Source: Massilia aurea
GTDB taxonomy: Bacteria; Pseudomonadota; Gammaproteobacteria; Burkholderiales; Burkholderiaceae_D
NCBI RefSeq assembly: GCF_014200505.1
Contig: NZ_JACHBX010000001.1
Span: 1,736,001-1,800,000 of the forward strand
DNA: 64,000 nt
Reading direction: 5' to 3'
The notes below the pieces were generated by a model. It saw only the letters and a program-made list of their open reading frames with translations. It ran no database searches and was not told the DNA's origin. Positions 1-9,070 of the stretch are shown one piece after another; the first letter of the stretch is position 1; every line of letters begins with the position of its first letter. Made by a program: the position numbers and the translations under genes.

Positions 1-1106
1 CCGTCGCATGCCTGCCGGAACAGGCGCATGTATTCGTCGGCTGACGCCGCCGGCACTTCGATCTTGTAGCCAAGGCGGCGCAGAAAGGCGCCGTCGGACA
101 GGCGCTGCGGCACGAAGTTCGACGAGAACACGACGATCACGTCGAACGGCACCTGGAACGTGTGGCCCGTGTGCAGCGTCAGGTAATCCACATTGCGGTC
201 CATCGGCACGATCCAGCGGTTCATCAGCGCTTCCGGGGTGCAGCGCTGGCGACCCAGGTCATCGATGATGAAGATGCCGTTGTTCGACTTGAGGTGCGGC
301 GGCGCCTGGTACAGGCGGGTGTGCGGATCGAACCGCAGGTCGAGCATGTCGAGCGTGAGTTCGCCGCCGGCCAGCGCGGCCGGGCGACGCACGCCGCGGA
401 TCCAGCGCATGTCGGGCGCGCTGCCGCGGTCAAGGCTCGGTGCTTCCGTCACCGCCGCTTCGGTCACGCAGTGCTGCACGCTGTCGAAAAAAGGAATCAC
501 TTCGCCATCGACCATCAGCGCGTGCGGCACGGCGATCGTGCCGACCAGCAGGTCGCGCAGGCGCTCGGCCAGGTAGGTCTTGCCACTGCCGGCCGCGCCG
601 TGCAGGAACAGCGCGCGGCCCGAATTCATGCCGGCGCCGATCTGGTCGAGCACGACCGGGTTGACGACAACACCATCGAAGGTGGCGACCATCGCGCCGC
701 GCGTCACCTGCATATTGGCCACGCTGTGTGCCTTGACCTGGGCCACATAGGCGGCCAGCGTGACAGGTGCCGGACCGGCATAGGCATTGCGGCCCAGCGC
801 GGCCTGGGCGCGCGCGCGACCAGCCTCGGTGAGGATGTAACACAGGTCAGCGTCGGTGCCGCTGTTGCCGATGCGCGCGACTTCGCACAATTTTTCGCTG
901 CGCAGGAACGCGATCAGAGGATCGATGACGCTGACATTGAGTTTGGTGTGCGCAGCCAGTTCGGCCAGGCGCAGTTGACCACGTTGGACCAGCACCTTGC
1001 CGAGCAATTCGGCGAGAAAGAGGAAAGGCAGGCCGGTCTCGTCGACCGTGCGCGGCGCCCTGGCATCGGCCGGTGCGTGCGCGCTCGCCGTCAGGGTCTG
1101 GCTCAC
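1..1106 (-). CDS. AAA-type ATPase with N-terminal winged-helix-like region (partial, 3' end beyond window)
   Basis: The reading frame is open from a GTG at 1106 to the window edge (368 codons), so the C-terminus is missing. Residues about 25-95 look like a winged-helix fold. A Walker A motif GAAGSGKTY sits near residue 170, a Walker B motif FIIDDLG near 278 and a sensor-like FSSN near 326, followed by an arginine-rich stretch. The GTG start overlaps the stop of the prepilin peptidase (GTGA), so the two are probably translationally coupled. Its place in the flp operon suggests a role in pilus expression or assembly. It does not look like the TadA secretion ATPase, and its exact function is unknown. 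Confidence 0.8.
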   Translation of the reverse strand, partial: MSQTLTASAHAPADARAPRTVDETGLPFLFLAELLGKVLVQRGQLRLAELAAHTKLNVSVIDPLIAFLRSEKLCEVARIGNSGTDADLCYILTEAGRARAQAALGRNAYAGPAPVTLAAYVAQVKAHSVANMQVTRGAMVATFDGVVVNPVVLDQIGAGMNSGRALFLHGAAGSGKTYLAERLRDLLVGTIAVPHALMVDGEVIPFFDSVQHCVTEAAVTEAPSLDRGSAPDMRWIRGVRRPAALAGGELTLDMLDLRFDPHTRLYQAPPHLKSNNGIFIIDDLGRQRCTPEALMNRWIVPMDRNVDYLTLHTGHTFQVPFDVIVVFSSNFVPQRLSDGAFLRRLGYKIEVPAASADEYMRLFRQACD

Positions 1107-1684
1107 AGCGGCAGCTCCCCATGTACGCGCAGCCACAGCACGCAACCGACGGTGGCAACCGCAATCGCGATCGCATATGGCAGGCGCCCGCTGGCTGCTT
1201 CGGGCGGTACGGTTGGCGTGGCGATGACGCCGGCCAGCGCCGAGAATGTGGTGTGCAGCGCCATGTGGTAGGTGTTGATGACGAGGCGGCGCAGACTGCC
1301 CTGCCACGCTGCAAATACCAGCGCGAGCACGCCGCCCGCCACCAGCGTGACCAGGCCGACCGTGATGATCTGGCCGGCGCCGACAAAGGCGCCCACCATG
1401 GCCAGCAGCTTGACGTCGCCGGCACCCATGAGGCGCAGCGCATACATCGGCAGCAGGATCGCGAGGCCCAACCCGAAGCCGCCCAATGACGACAACAGCC
1501 CCAGGCCGCCCATTGGCGTGCCGAACAAACCCGGCCCGGCTGGCAGCGCGGCGTGCAGCACGAACGCTGCGAGCATACCGGGGAAAACGACGGCGTTCGG
1601 AATGCGGCGCGCCTTCACGTCATGCCACACGGCGGCGCCAAGTAGCAAACACAGCATCATAAGTGGCAAGATCGTCAAGGACAT
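1103..1684 (-). CDS. A24-family prepilin peptidase (TadV/CpaA type)
   Basis: This 193-residue, very hydrophobic protein has the two aspartates of type IV prepilin peptidases: D22 in WHDVKARRIPN and D90 in the GAGDVKLL (GxGD) motif. It lacks the N-terminal methylase domain of PilD, as expected for the Tad/CpaA subclass. It should cleave the leader peptides of the Flp prepilin and of TadE-like pseudopilins at the inner membrane. The ATG at 1684 was chosen because the conserved N-terminal helix starts there; the longer upstream frame is not membrane-like. It lies just downstream of flp and overlaps the next ATPase gene by four bases. Confidence 0.92.
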   Translation of the reverse strand: MSLTILPLMMLCLLLGAAVWHDVKARRIPNAVVFPGMLAAFVLHAALPAGPGLFGTPMGGLGLLSSLGGFGLGLAILLPMYALRLMGAGDVKLLAMVGAFVGAGQIITVGLVTLVAGGVLALVFAAWQGSLRRLVINTYHMALHTTFSALAGVIATPTVPPEAASGRLPYAIAIAVATVGCVLWLRVHGELPL

Positions 1685-1762
1685 ACTCCGGGTAAAAAAA
1701 ATCCGGCGTCGGACAATCCGCGCCGGATGAGGACCGCTTGAGGCGGGCCGTGCTGTGTGCAA

Positions 1763-1936
1763 TTACGTGGTCGGGGTCTTGATGCGTGCGGCCAGGTCCT
1801 TGAACAGCGTGCTGATGGTGCTACCCAGCGTGGTAACTGTTGCAATGATGACACCGGCGATCAGCGATGCGATCAGTGCGTATTCGATGGCGGTGACGCC
1901 GTCTTCTTCTTTGATCAGGTTTTTGATGAAGTTCAT
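1763..1936 (-). CDS. flp: Flp family type IVb pilin
   Basis: The 57-residue product has a short charged leader, a prepilin site EEDG/VTAIEYALIA with Glu at +5 and the adjacent Tyr typical of Flp pilins, one hydrophobic helix and a short tail. It should be processed by the neighbouring peptidase and polymerised into a Tad/Flp adhesion pilus. The ATG at 1936 has an AAGG eight bases upstream; a much longer frame through this region has no pilin features upstream of it. It is the second gene of a leftward unit, after the tiny gene at 1983-2117. Confidence 0.93.
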   Translation of the reverse strand: MNFIKNLIKEEDGVTAIEYALIASLIAGVIIATVTTLGSTISTLFKDLAARIKTPTT

Positions 1937-1982
1937 GGTGGAGCCTTTCAAGGGTCGGTAGTCAAGTATCAGCAGGTTGGCT

Positions 1983-2117
1983 TTATGCGCTCGTCCATGC
2001 AGCCATTGCCGCGATGAAGCAGACGACTGCGAGCAGAACCGAGAGAACGACATACGACATGGCCGGATTGCTGCTGCTTTCATACTGCTGTTCCGGATTG
2101 TCTTCGCTGTCGTACAC
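1983..2117 (-). CDS. 44-residue single-pass membrane protein upstream of flp
   Basis: A GTG at 2117 is preceded by AGGAG with a six-base spacer and opens a 44-codon frame ending at 1983. The first 19 residues are acidic and polar (Asn, Glu, Gln, Ser) and are followed by a hydrophobic helix (MSYVVLSVLLAVVCFIAAM) and a short tail. This fits a small inner-membrane peptide. It lies 46 bases upstream of flp on the same strand, so it is probably cotranscribed. I recognise no family. The strong ribosome-binding site and clean polar/hydrophobic layout favour a real gene. Confidence 0.6.
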   Translation of the reverse strand: MYDSEDNPEQQYESSSNPAMSYVVLSVLLAVVCFIAAMAAWTSA

Positions 2118-2216
2118 CGTTCGCTCCTGTTCGCTTGCCGCCGTACCGCATGTCACGATACGCAGCGCATGAGTTGAATCTTACGGACCCCCGACTTTGT
2201 TGCCATCCGTCAAAAC

Positions 2217-2265
2217 TACCTTTTTGAAAGGTACGTTGCGCCATGGCAACCTAGTACATTTGTAC
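2217..2265. promoter_or_regulatory. Cluster of three inverted repeats upstream of the flp unit
   Basis: Between the response regulator and the small pilus gene are three dyads in a row. TACCTTT/AAAGGTA has a 3-base loop (2217-2233). GTTGC/GCAAC has a 6-base spacer (2235-2250). GTACA/TGTAC has a 2-base spacer (2254-2265). They are AT-richer than the surroundings and lack a terminator-like U tract. Their position 100-150 bases upstream of the 1983-2117 gene suggests operators, perhaps for the adjacent NarL-type regulator, but that is inference. Confidence 0.45.
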
Positions 2266-2310
2266 CGGGTCGCCTTGCGGCACACTCCGACGCAGAGAAA
2301 GGGTGATGCC

Positions 2311-2964
2311 TCAGGAGAGGCCGTGCTTGGTAGCGTAGACGTACAACTCGAGGCGGTTGGCGACGTCCAGCTTCTGGTAGATGGTGGTGAGATGGTTGCG
2401 CAGCGTGCGCTCCGAGATGAACGCGCGTTCGGCCAGCTCCTTGTTCAGCGCGCCTTTGCCCTGCACGATCATGCCGATGACGTCGCGTTCGCGCGCCGTC
2501 AGTGTGCCGATGCGTTCGGCCTCCGGGTCGGCCTTGGGCGCCGGCGCCACCAGTTGGCCCAGCAGCGCCTGCATGAGTGACTGGTCGAGCCACAGCTCGC
2601 CGCCGTGCACCTTGCGCACAGCCAGCAGCACGTCATCGGTCGGCGCTTCCTTGCTGACGACGCCGCGCGCCCCGGCTTTCACGGCAGCGGCCAGCGTGCC
2701 CTGGTCGCGATTCGCGCTCAGGATCACGACCCGCGTACTGCCATTGGCTACCAGGGCCGGCAGAAAGTCGATGGAACTGCTGCCTTTCAGGTCGAGGTCG
2801 AGCAGCACGATATCCGGATGCAGTGCAGCGCACAGGGCGGTCGCCTCCATGCCATCGCTGGCGCTGCCCACCAGTGTGAACGACGGGCCTTCGGCCTGGA
2901 TCAGGCGCTCGAGACCCCACAGCATGGTCTTGTGGTCATCCACGAGCAGGATGCGGATGGTCAT
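2311..2964 (-). CDS. NarL/FixJ-family response regulator
   Basis: A 217-residue regulator with an N-terminal receiver domain: acidic pocket VDDH at 8-11 and phospho-acceptor D56 in LLDLD. The C-terminal LuxR-type helix-turn-helix spans about 150-217 (LTARERDVIGMI ... SERTLRNHL). It is encoded 30 bases downstream of a NarX/DegS-like kinase on the same strand, so the two almost certainly form a pair. The location between leftward and rightward Tad genes suggests control of pilus expression. Confidence 0.93.
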   Translation of the reverse strand: MTIRILLVDDHKTMLWGLERLIQAEGPSFTLVGSASDGMEATALCAALHPDIVLLDLDLKGSSSIDFLPALVANGSTRVVILSANRDQGTLAAAVKAGARGVVSKEAPTDDVLLAVRKVHGGELWLDQSLMQALLGQLVAPAPKADPEAERIGTLTARERDVIGMIVQGKGALNKELAERAFISERTLRNHLTTIYQKLDVANRLELYVYATKHGLS

Positions 2965-2994
2965 GGTTTCTCCATTACGTTGTGTGGGTAGTGA

Positions 2995-4707
2995 TCAGAC
3001 GGGGATGCGGACGCGCAGCAGCGTCTGGCGTCCGTCGGCCTCGACGTCGAGCGTGCCGCCCACTGCGGCCACGCGCTCGGCAATCGAGCGCGGCACGAAG
3101 GGTTTGGGCGCGGGGGCGCCATCGGACACCGGATTGAAGATATCGATGGCCAGCTGGCCGGCGGCGTCCTCGATCACGACACCGGCCGTGCGCGCCCGTG
3201 TGTGCTTGCAGATATTGCTGATCCCTTCGGTGACGATCTGGAATACCTCGGCCGCCATACGGTCATTGCCCACGCCCTCGCCTTGCACCTCGAGCATCAC
3301 ATCCAGGCCATAGAAAGTTTGTACCTGGCGCAGCTGACGCCGCAGCGCCACCAGCAGTTCGGGTTCCTCCTGGCGCCCGCTGCGAAAACGCTGGGCGAAG
3401 TCACGCATGTCGCCGATCACGTCCGAGCACATCGCCAGCAGACGGTCGAGTTCGGGCGCCATGGCGCTGTCTTCTCCCGCGCTGTTGCGGATCGCCGCGA
3501 CCGCGTGGCGCAGGCCGATATATGGCTGGATCGTGCTGTCGTGCAGGTCACGCGCGATGGTCTGGCGTTCGCGAAACGCCGCTTCGGACGCCAGCCGGTC
3601 AAGCAGGTCGATGGTTTCGATGACCGGAAACGCCTGCTGCACGATGTGCTTCAGGAACGTGGCGTCACTGCGGCGCAGGCGCCTGCCGCTGACGAAGATG
3701 CGCCCACTGCCCTTGCGCAGCGGCAGCGACGCGCTGACGAAGCTGTCGGTATCGAGCAGATCGGCCACGTGGCCGCAGGCATCCCTGTCCGTCTTGCACC
3801 ACTCCTTTTCCCCGGTGGCCAGGCGCACCGCGCCCACGCCGCCCGGCAGCAGGCGCAGCAAAAATCCGGCGCCTGGGCCACGGTACAGGATCGCGCCCGA
3901 CGCCAGCGCCAGCAACGGCTGCACGTCGGCGGCGTCGGGCCGGCTGCGACTGATCGCGCGGCCAGCCCGGGGATGATGGGCAGTATTGAGGATCCAGCGC
4001 TGGTGGCTGTCTTGCATCAGCAACGTGCAGGTGCTGGCGCCGTAGTAGCGCAGGATCTTGTCCATCAGCGAATCGAGCGTGTGCTGCACGCCAAAGCGTG
4101 GGTTGGACAGGCGGCTGACGTCGCGCAACAACGCGAGCCGGCGGCGCTGATCGACGGACAGGCCACCCCAGAACGCGATCATGTAGCCCAGTGCGAGCAT
4201 GAACGTGGCGCGCAGCAGCAGGATGTGGAACGACTCGAAGCCCTGCACCAGCAGCACCGACAGGGTCACGATGCCGACCGCGCCCAGCGTGAGCCGGGCG
4301 CCGGCGTCGAACCCGTGGCGAAATGACGTGGCCAGGATCGCAAACAGGAAGAACGAAAAGAACGGACTCGCGCCGCCACCGGTCACAAGAACGATCACCC
4401 CATACCAGATGATGTCGATCCAGTAGATGTTGGGACCGTGCCAGAAACCGGCCCGGTAGCTGGCGATCACCAGCAGTGTGAGGCTGTGCAGCACGTAGCC
4501 GGCGAATACGAGCCAGGTCCACGGGCTGGATGCCACGACACCACCAGGACCGATGTACAGGGTCAGCAGCGCCGAGATCGACAGCAGCACGCGCATGCCA
4601 AACACCATCCAGGCTTCTGCTTCGGGCGCGGCGGCCGATGGTGCAGCGGCGCCGGGCGTGCGACGTGCGGCGGCGATCAAACGACGGATATCGGGGTTCC
4701 AACTCAT
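2995..4707 (-). CDS. NarX/DegS-like sensor histidine kinase
   Basis: About 570 residues. The N-terminal third has several hydrophobic segments (a multi-pass sensor), followed by a GAF-like region and a HisKA_3 phosphotransfer helix with H389 in ARDLHDSTIQPY. The end is a HATPase region with an N-box-like segment (FQIVTEGISNICKH). It should autophosphorylate and pass phosphate to the regulator at 2311-2964. The ATG at 4707 has no clear ribosome-binding site; an in-frame TTG 18 bases upstream has GAGGAG nine bases before it and could be the true start. The 5' side faces tadE at 4832 across a shared divergent promoter region. Confidence 0.9.
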   Translation of the reverse strand: MSWNPDIRRLIAAARRTPGAAAPSAAAPEAEAWMVFGMRVLLSISALLTLYIGPGGVVASSPWTWLVFAGYVLHSLTLLVIASYRAGFWHGPNIYWIDIIWYGVIVLVTGGGASPFFSFFLFAILATSFRHGFDAGARLTLGAVGIVTLSVLLVQGFESFHILLLRATFMLALGYMIAFWGGLSVDQRRRLALLRDVSRLSNPRFGVQHTLDSLMDKILRYYGASTCTLLMQDSHQRWILNTAHHPRAGRAISRSRPDAADVQPLLALASGAILYRGPGAGFLLRLLPGGVGAVRLATGEKEWCKTDRDACGHVADLLDTDSFVSASLPLRKGSGRIFVSGRRLRRSDATFLKHIVQQAFPVIETIDLLDRLASEAAFRERQTIARDLHDSTIQPYIGLRHAVAAIRNSAGEDSAMAPELDRLLAMCSDVIGDMRDFAQRFRSGRQEEPELLVALRRQLRQVQTFYGLDVMLEVQGEGVGNDRMAAEVFQIVTEGISNICKHTRARTAGVVIEDAAGQLAIDIFNPVSDGAPAPKPFVPRSIAERVAAVGGTLDVEADGRQTLLRVRIPV

Positions 4708-4831
4708 GTTGTTGCGCGCCGACAAACGCGCTGACTCCTCGCTAAAACGGTTACAGAGGGTGATTATTGCCCTGTAGAATCCCTGAAGTTTATCGCATAC
4801 GACGCCCAAACCCCCTCACAGTAGCCTGAAT

Positions 4832-5296
4832 ATGTTGTTTAAGAGACCCCAGCGTCAGTCTGGCGCCACACTCGTCGAGATGGCCATCATCGCACCCGTG
4901 CTCATGCTGGTCCTCGTTGGGATTATCGAGATGAGCATGATGTTCTTCGCCACGCTGACCATGCAGTATGCGGTGCGTGAAGGCGCGCGCTATGCCATTA
5001 CCGGCCGCGCAAACGACGGCGGGACCAGCACCCAGCAGCGCTACGCCAGCGTGATCGCGAAGATCCGCGACAACTCGCTTGGGATGTACGAGCGTATGAA
5101 TTGCATCGTGTCGGTCAATGGCAAGAGCTATGCGAGCACCAGCTACAGCAACGCCATGTTTGGCGGGGCAGGCGACATGGTGGTGCTGCAGCTTGATTGC
5201 GCGTGGCCGGTGACGACGCCGCTGCTGTCGACCTTCTTCACCGGCGGCAAGAACAGCTTCGCCGTCGGCGCCACCATGCGAAACGAGTATTTCTGA
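4832..5296 (+). CDS. tadE: TadE-like pseudopilin
   Basis: A 154-residue protein with the TadE signature: short basic N-terminus, a prepilin-like site QSG/ATLVEMA with Glu at +5, a single hydrophobic helix, then a soluble domain containing YAVREGARYA. Pseudopilins of this family are trimmed by the TadV peptidase and help Flp assembly. It is the first of three rightward genes. Its stop overlaps the next ATG (TGATG). No strong ribosome-binding site is visible at this start. Confidence 0.88.
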   Translation: MLFKRPQRQSGATLVEMAIIAPVLMLVLVGIIEMSMMFFATLTMQYAVREGARYAITGRANDGGTSTQQRYASVIAKIRDNSLGMYERMNCIVSVNGKSYASTSYSNAMFGGAGDMVVLQLDCAWPVTTPLLSTFFTGGKNSFAVGATMRNEYF

Positions 5297-5928
5297 TGCT
5301 GCCCATGTCGCTTGCCATCATCCGTCGGGCCCGCCGCCAGCGTGGCGTTGCCGCCGTCGAGCTTGCCCTGCTGCTACCGATGCTGGTGGTCCTGCTGCTG
5401 TGCGCCATCGACGGCGCACGCGCTTTGCAAGCCAATATCATCATCACCAACATCGCGCGTGAAGGCGCGAACATCCTGTCGCGCAGCGGGGTGGATCTGA
5501 ACGACAACAGTCAGGACACGATCAACGCGCTGATGGCCAGTGCCCCGCCGCTGAACGTCAACCAGCTGGGGATGATCTACATCACCCGCGTCATGGGTGT
5601 GGTGACCAATGGTGTCTCGCGCAGTGTCGTGCTGGATCAGTACCGCTGGGACGATGCCGAGCGTCTGCAAGGATTTCGCCGGAGCGGCTATGCCCCGCAG
5701 AGCAAGGTCTATGGCTGCAGCGCCTGGAGCGGCACCGGCAAATGTTCGAGTGTCAGCAGTGCCAGCCGGCCCGCGACAACGATCATGACCGGCAAGCTCG
5801 ACGATGGGGAAGTCGTGTTCGTGGTCGAGACGTTCTATCGCTTCGACATGCTGGTCAGCGGTTTTACCAGCGGCTCCAGCACCCTGCCCACGTTCGGGCC
5901 CGACCTGTATTCCATGAGTGTGTTCTGA
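5296..5928 (+). CDS. TadE/TadF-like pseudopilin
   Basis: 210 residues. The N-terminus carries an R-rich stretch, then RQRG/VAAVELALLLPML with Glu at +5 and a hydrophobic helix, followed by IAREGANILSRSG, as in TadE/TadF proteins. The start at 5296 overlaps the preceding stop, which implies translational coupling; the frame extends upstream but those residues are basic and not conserved-looking. It is larger than the TadE before it and probably serves as TadF. The next gene follows after one base. Confidence 0.87.
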   Translation: MLPMSLAIIRRARRQRGVAAVELALLLPMLVVLLLCAIDGARALQANIIITNIAREGANILSRSGVDLNDNSQDTINALMASAPPLNVNQLGMIYITRVMGVVTNGVSRSVVLDQYRWDDAERLQGFRRSGYAPQSKVYGCSAWSGTGKCSSVSSASRPATTIMTGKLDDGEVVFVVETFYRFDMLVSGFTSGSSTLPTFGPDLYSMSVF

Positions 5929-5929
5929 G

Positions 5930-7291
5930 ATGAATCCGAATCTTTCCCGTCAGCGCGGTGCGGTCGCCATCATGGTGGCCGTGTCGATGCTCGTGCTGCT
6001 TGCCGTGGTGGGCCTGTGTGTCGACGCCGGGCTGGCGTATCTGGTGAAAGCGCGCCTGAATGCAGCGGTGGATTCGGCGGCGCTGGCCGGTGCGCGCGCT
6101 GTCACGACCGGCAATAACCAGACGGAGCAGATCGCCAGCGCGCGCGCCGCCGCGGCCGACTTTTTCGCCGCCAATATCCCGAACGATTACCTGTTGTCGT
6201 CGCCACGGATTACCAGCACCAACGTGACCTTCAACGGCGGCCAGGCGACGATCGATGTCAAGGCTGAAGCGCCGATGCCGGTGTCGATCATGCAGATCAT
6301 GAATTTCACGTCGCTGATGCCGGTCGCGGCGGCGCAGACGGTTCGGAATGATCTGGATATGGCGCTGGTGGTCGATACATCCGGCTCGATCGGTGCTGCC
6401 GGCCCGGGTGTGCGCACCGCTGCGAAATCGTTCCTGAGCAAGTTCAATGTGACGCAGGACCGTGTAGCGCTCATCCATTTTGCGTCCGGGGCGGTCGTCG
6501 ATGCGCCAATCAGCCCGTCGGCCCGCGGCTTCAATCGTAGTGCGATGAACACCAAAATCACCAACTTCAGCTTCGAAGATGGCACTGCCTCGGTGGAAGG
6601 CATGTGGAATGCGCGCGACCAGCTCAACAAAGTCCCGCAGGGCAGCCGTTCCACCATGCGCGTCATCGTGTTCTTCTCGGATGGCGCACCGACTGCACTC
6701 GGTTCTTACCTCATTTTCGACAACAAGGACAAGGACTGCATCGAACCCGGCACTCTCGATTCGGGCGGCCCAACCTACGCGCTCGGTGACCTCAACAGCG
6801 CGTCCTTCAATTACGTCAGCGACAAGTGCCGCCTGGTGCGGAACAACGCGTACGCGGCGCGGCGGCTGCCGAACTTTTACAATGCGCACGCACCGGACTG
6901 GAAGACTGCGACGGATGCGAACTTTACGAGCGAGTTTCCGATCGTGACCAAGGGGCCGCGTGAAGTGACTGCCGACCTGTCCGGAAACTACGCCCGCAAC
7001 GTCGACCGGGCGGCGCGCAATCTGGCTGAAAGCGTCGCCGCCAAAGCGCGTGAAGAAGGCATCTATGTATTCACGCTCGGCCTGGGCGCAGGGTTGAAAA
7101 GCACGAGCGCCTACGATACTGCGCACACCGGTGAGATGGTGTTGAAGTGTATGGCCAACACGGTGGATGCACCGCTGCGCTGCCAAACCCCGAATCAGCC
7201 GGTCGGCATGTACTGCTACGCCGCAACCGACAACGACTTGACGCCCTGTTTTTCGCGCCTTGCCTCGGCCATTTTGCGCATCACCAAATAG
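5930..7291 (+). CDS. TadG-like pilus protein with von Willebrand A domain
   Basis: 453 residues. The N-terminus has RQRG/AVAIMVAVSML, a TadG-type helix without the +5 glutamate. A VWA domain begins near residue 142 with a MIDAS motif DTSGS and continues through FFSDGAPTAL. TadG proteins anchor in the inner membrane and project into the periplasm; the VWA domain is expected to bind a divalent metal and a protein partner. The start is one base after the preceding stop. Cysteine pairs near the C-terminus (MYCYAATDNDLTPCF) suggest disulfides. Confidence 0.87.
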   Translation: MNPNLSRQRGAVAIMVAVSMLVLLAVVGLCVDAGLAYLVKARLNAAVDSAALAGARAVTTGNNQTEQIASARAAAADFFAANIPNDYLLSSPRITSTNVTFNGGQATIDVKAEAPMPVSIMQIMNFTSLMPVAAAQTVRNDLDMALVVDTSGSIGAAGPGVRTAAKSFLSKFNVTQDRVALIHFASGAVVDAPISPSARGFNRSAMNTKITNFSFEDGTASVEGMWNARDQLNKVPQGSRSTMRVIVFFSDGAPTALGSYLIFDNKDKDCIEPGTLDSGGPTYALGDLNSASFNYVSDKCRLVRNNAYAARRLPNFYNAHAPDWKTATDANFTSEFPIVTKGPREVTADLSGNYARNVDRAARNLAESVAAKAREEGIYVFTLGLGAGLKSTSAYDTAHTGEMVLKCMANTVDAPLRCQTPNQPVGMYCYAATDNDLTPCFSRLASAILRITK

Positions 7292-7427
7292 ACGCAGGGT
7301 GCCTCATCGGCACGCCGCTTTATCGAAAGTGGGGTGCGCGCGCGCGCCTTCAGTGCGATGCGCACAAGTGCATTTCCGGTTCTACTGAGCGAACATCACT
7401 CACCACTCACCACCGGGAGCAGCGCGC

Positions 7428-8252
7428 ATGAGCACATTCACCACCAGGGACGGCGTCGAACTCTATTACAAGGACTGGGGCAGCGGCCAGCCCATCGTCT
7501 TCTGCCACGGCTGGCCCCTGAATGCGGACAGCTGGGAGTCGCAGATGATCTTCCTGGCCGACCACGGCTACCGCTGCATCGCCCATGACCGGCGCGGCCA
7601 CGGCCGTTCGAGCCAGCCGTGGGACGGCAACGACATGGACCACTACGCCGACGACCTGGCCGAGCTGCTCGATCATCTCGACGTGACCAACGCCGTGCTG
7701 GTCGGCTTTTCGACGGGCGGCGGCGAAGTGGCCCGCTATATCGGCCGGCACGGCACAAAGCGCGTCGCGAAGGCCAGCCTGGTCTCGGCAGTGCCGCCCC
7801 TGATGCTCAAGACCGACGCCAATCCCGGCGGCTTGCCGATGGAGGTGTTCGACGGCATCCGCGCCGCACAGCTGGCCAACCGCTCGCAGTTGTACCTGGA
7901 TCTGCCGAGTGGTCCCTTCTATAATTTCAACCGCCCAGGCGCGACCGTGTCGCAGGGCCTGGTCCACACCTGGTGGATGCAGGGCATGATGGGCGGCCAC
8001 AAGAACACCTTCGACTCGATCAAGGCGTTTTCCGAAACCGACTTCACCGAAGATTTGAAGCAGTTCACGATCCCCACGCTGATCATCCACGGCGATGACG
8101 ACCAGGTGGTGCCGATCGACGCGTCCGGCCGAGCGTCAAAAACGCTGGTGCCGCATGCCACGCTGATCGTCTATCCGGGCGCACCGCACGGCCTGACCGA
8201 GACCCACAAAGACAAGGTCAACGCCGATTTGCTGGCGTTCATCCGGGAGTAG
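7428..8252 (+). CDS. Alpha/beta hydrolase, non-heme chloroperoxidase/arylesterase type
   Basis: 274 residues, the usual length for this group. The nucleophile elbow GFSTGG places Ser95; the likely acid is D225 in HGDDDQVVP and the base H254 in GAPHGL. An oxyanion HGWP motif lies near residue 27. Members hydrolyse small esters or lactones, and some show cofactor-free haloperoxidase activity. GGGAG about eight bases before the ATG supports the start. It is flanked by the Tad genes and an unrelated membrane protein, so it looks like a single-gene unit. The substrate cannot be told from sequence. Confidence 0.9.
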   Translation: MSTFTTRDGVELYYKDWGSGQPIVFCHGWPLNADSWESQMIFLADHGYRCIAHDRRGHGRSSQPWDGNDMDHYADDLAELLDHLDVTNAVLVGFSTGGGEVARYIGRHGTKRVAKASLVSAVPPLMLKTDANPGGLPMEVFDGIRAAQLANRSQLYLDLPSGPFYNFNRPGATVSQGLVHTWWMQGMMGGHKNTFDSIKAFSETDFTEDLKQFTIPTLIIHGDDDQVVPIDASGRASKTLVPHATLIVYPGAPHGLTETHKDKVNADLLAFIRE

Positions 8253-8355
8253 GCGCGGCCATGCGCTAGAATCGCCCTCTTCGGTGCCGCGCGCACCAGT
8301 ATTTGCAAGGTGGATTCACGTGTTTGCCGTTCTTGCCCTCGACATGGGGGCCGCC

Positions 8356-9006
8356 ATGAAAACGCTGGTGCTCACGCTTGACCTGGTGGGCACCTTTGTG
8401 TTTGCGCTGTCCGGCGCCACCGCCGGCGTGCGGCGCCATCTCGACCTGTTTGGCGTGCTCGTGCTGTCGTTCGTGGCATCCACCTCGGGCGGCATCGTGC
8501 GTGACCTCCTGATCGGCGCCACGCCGCCGGCCGCATTTTCGGACTGGCGCTACCTCGGCGTGTCGCTGCTGGCAGGCGTCACGATCTTCTTCTGGCATCC
8601 GTTCATCCACCGCGCGCGTAATCCGGTGCTGCTGTTCGACGGTGCGGGCCTCGCGCTGTTTTGCGTGGCGGGCGCCCAGAAGGCGCTCGTGTTCGGGCTG
8701 GAACCCGTGATGGCCGCACTGCTCGGCATGCTGACCGGCATTGGCGGCGGCGTCGCGCGCGACGTGCTGCTGTCGAACGTGCCGGCCGTGTTCCGTTCGG
8801 ATATCTACGCTGTCGCGGCGCTGGCCGGCGCCTCGGTGGTGGTGATCGGCGACGCCCTGCAGTGGCCCACGACGCCGACCGCCTGCGTCGGCGCAGCCCT
8901 CTGCTTCGGCTTGCGCCTGGCCGCGATCCGCTATGGCTGGCACCTGCCGACGGCGCGCGGGATCGAGCCGCCGGACGCCAATGACCACAATCGCGATGGC
9001 CGCTGA
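8356..9006 (+). CDS. UPF0126 family (YicG/YadS-like, glycine-transporter-type) membrane protein
   Basis: From ATG 8356 the product is 216 residues with about seven hydrophobic segments in two similar halves. The signature LDLVGTFVFALSGA opens the first half and DGAGLALFCVAGAQKAL the second; both contain the conserved glycine-rich turns (GGIVRDLL, GGGVARDVLL). Pfam calls the family 'glycine transporter', and it is distantly related to TRIC cation channels. A longer frame starts at 8284, but its extra N-terminus does not match the family. It is probably monocistronic. Confidence 0.85.
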   Translation: MKTLVLTLDLVGTFVFALSGATAGVRRHLDLFGVLVLSFVASTSGGIVRDLLIGATPPAAFSDWRYLGVSLLAGVTIFFWHPFIHRARNPVLLFDGAGLALFCVAGAQKALVFGLEPVMAALLGMLTGIGGGVARDVLLSNVPAVFRSDIYAVAALAGASVVVIGDALQWPTTPTACVGAALCFGLRLAAIRYGWHLPTARGIEPPDANDHNRDGR

Positions 9007-9070
9007 ACCGAAACGGGCAAATGCATGCACTACAATGGGGTCCAGCCACGCCTCCCCCCACTGAATCGAC

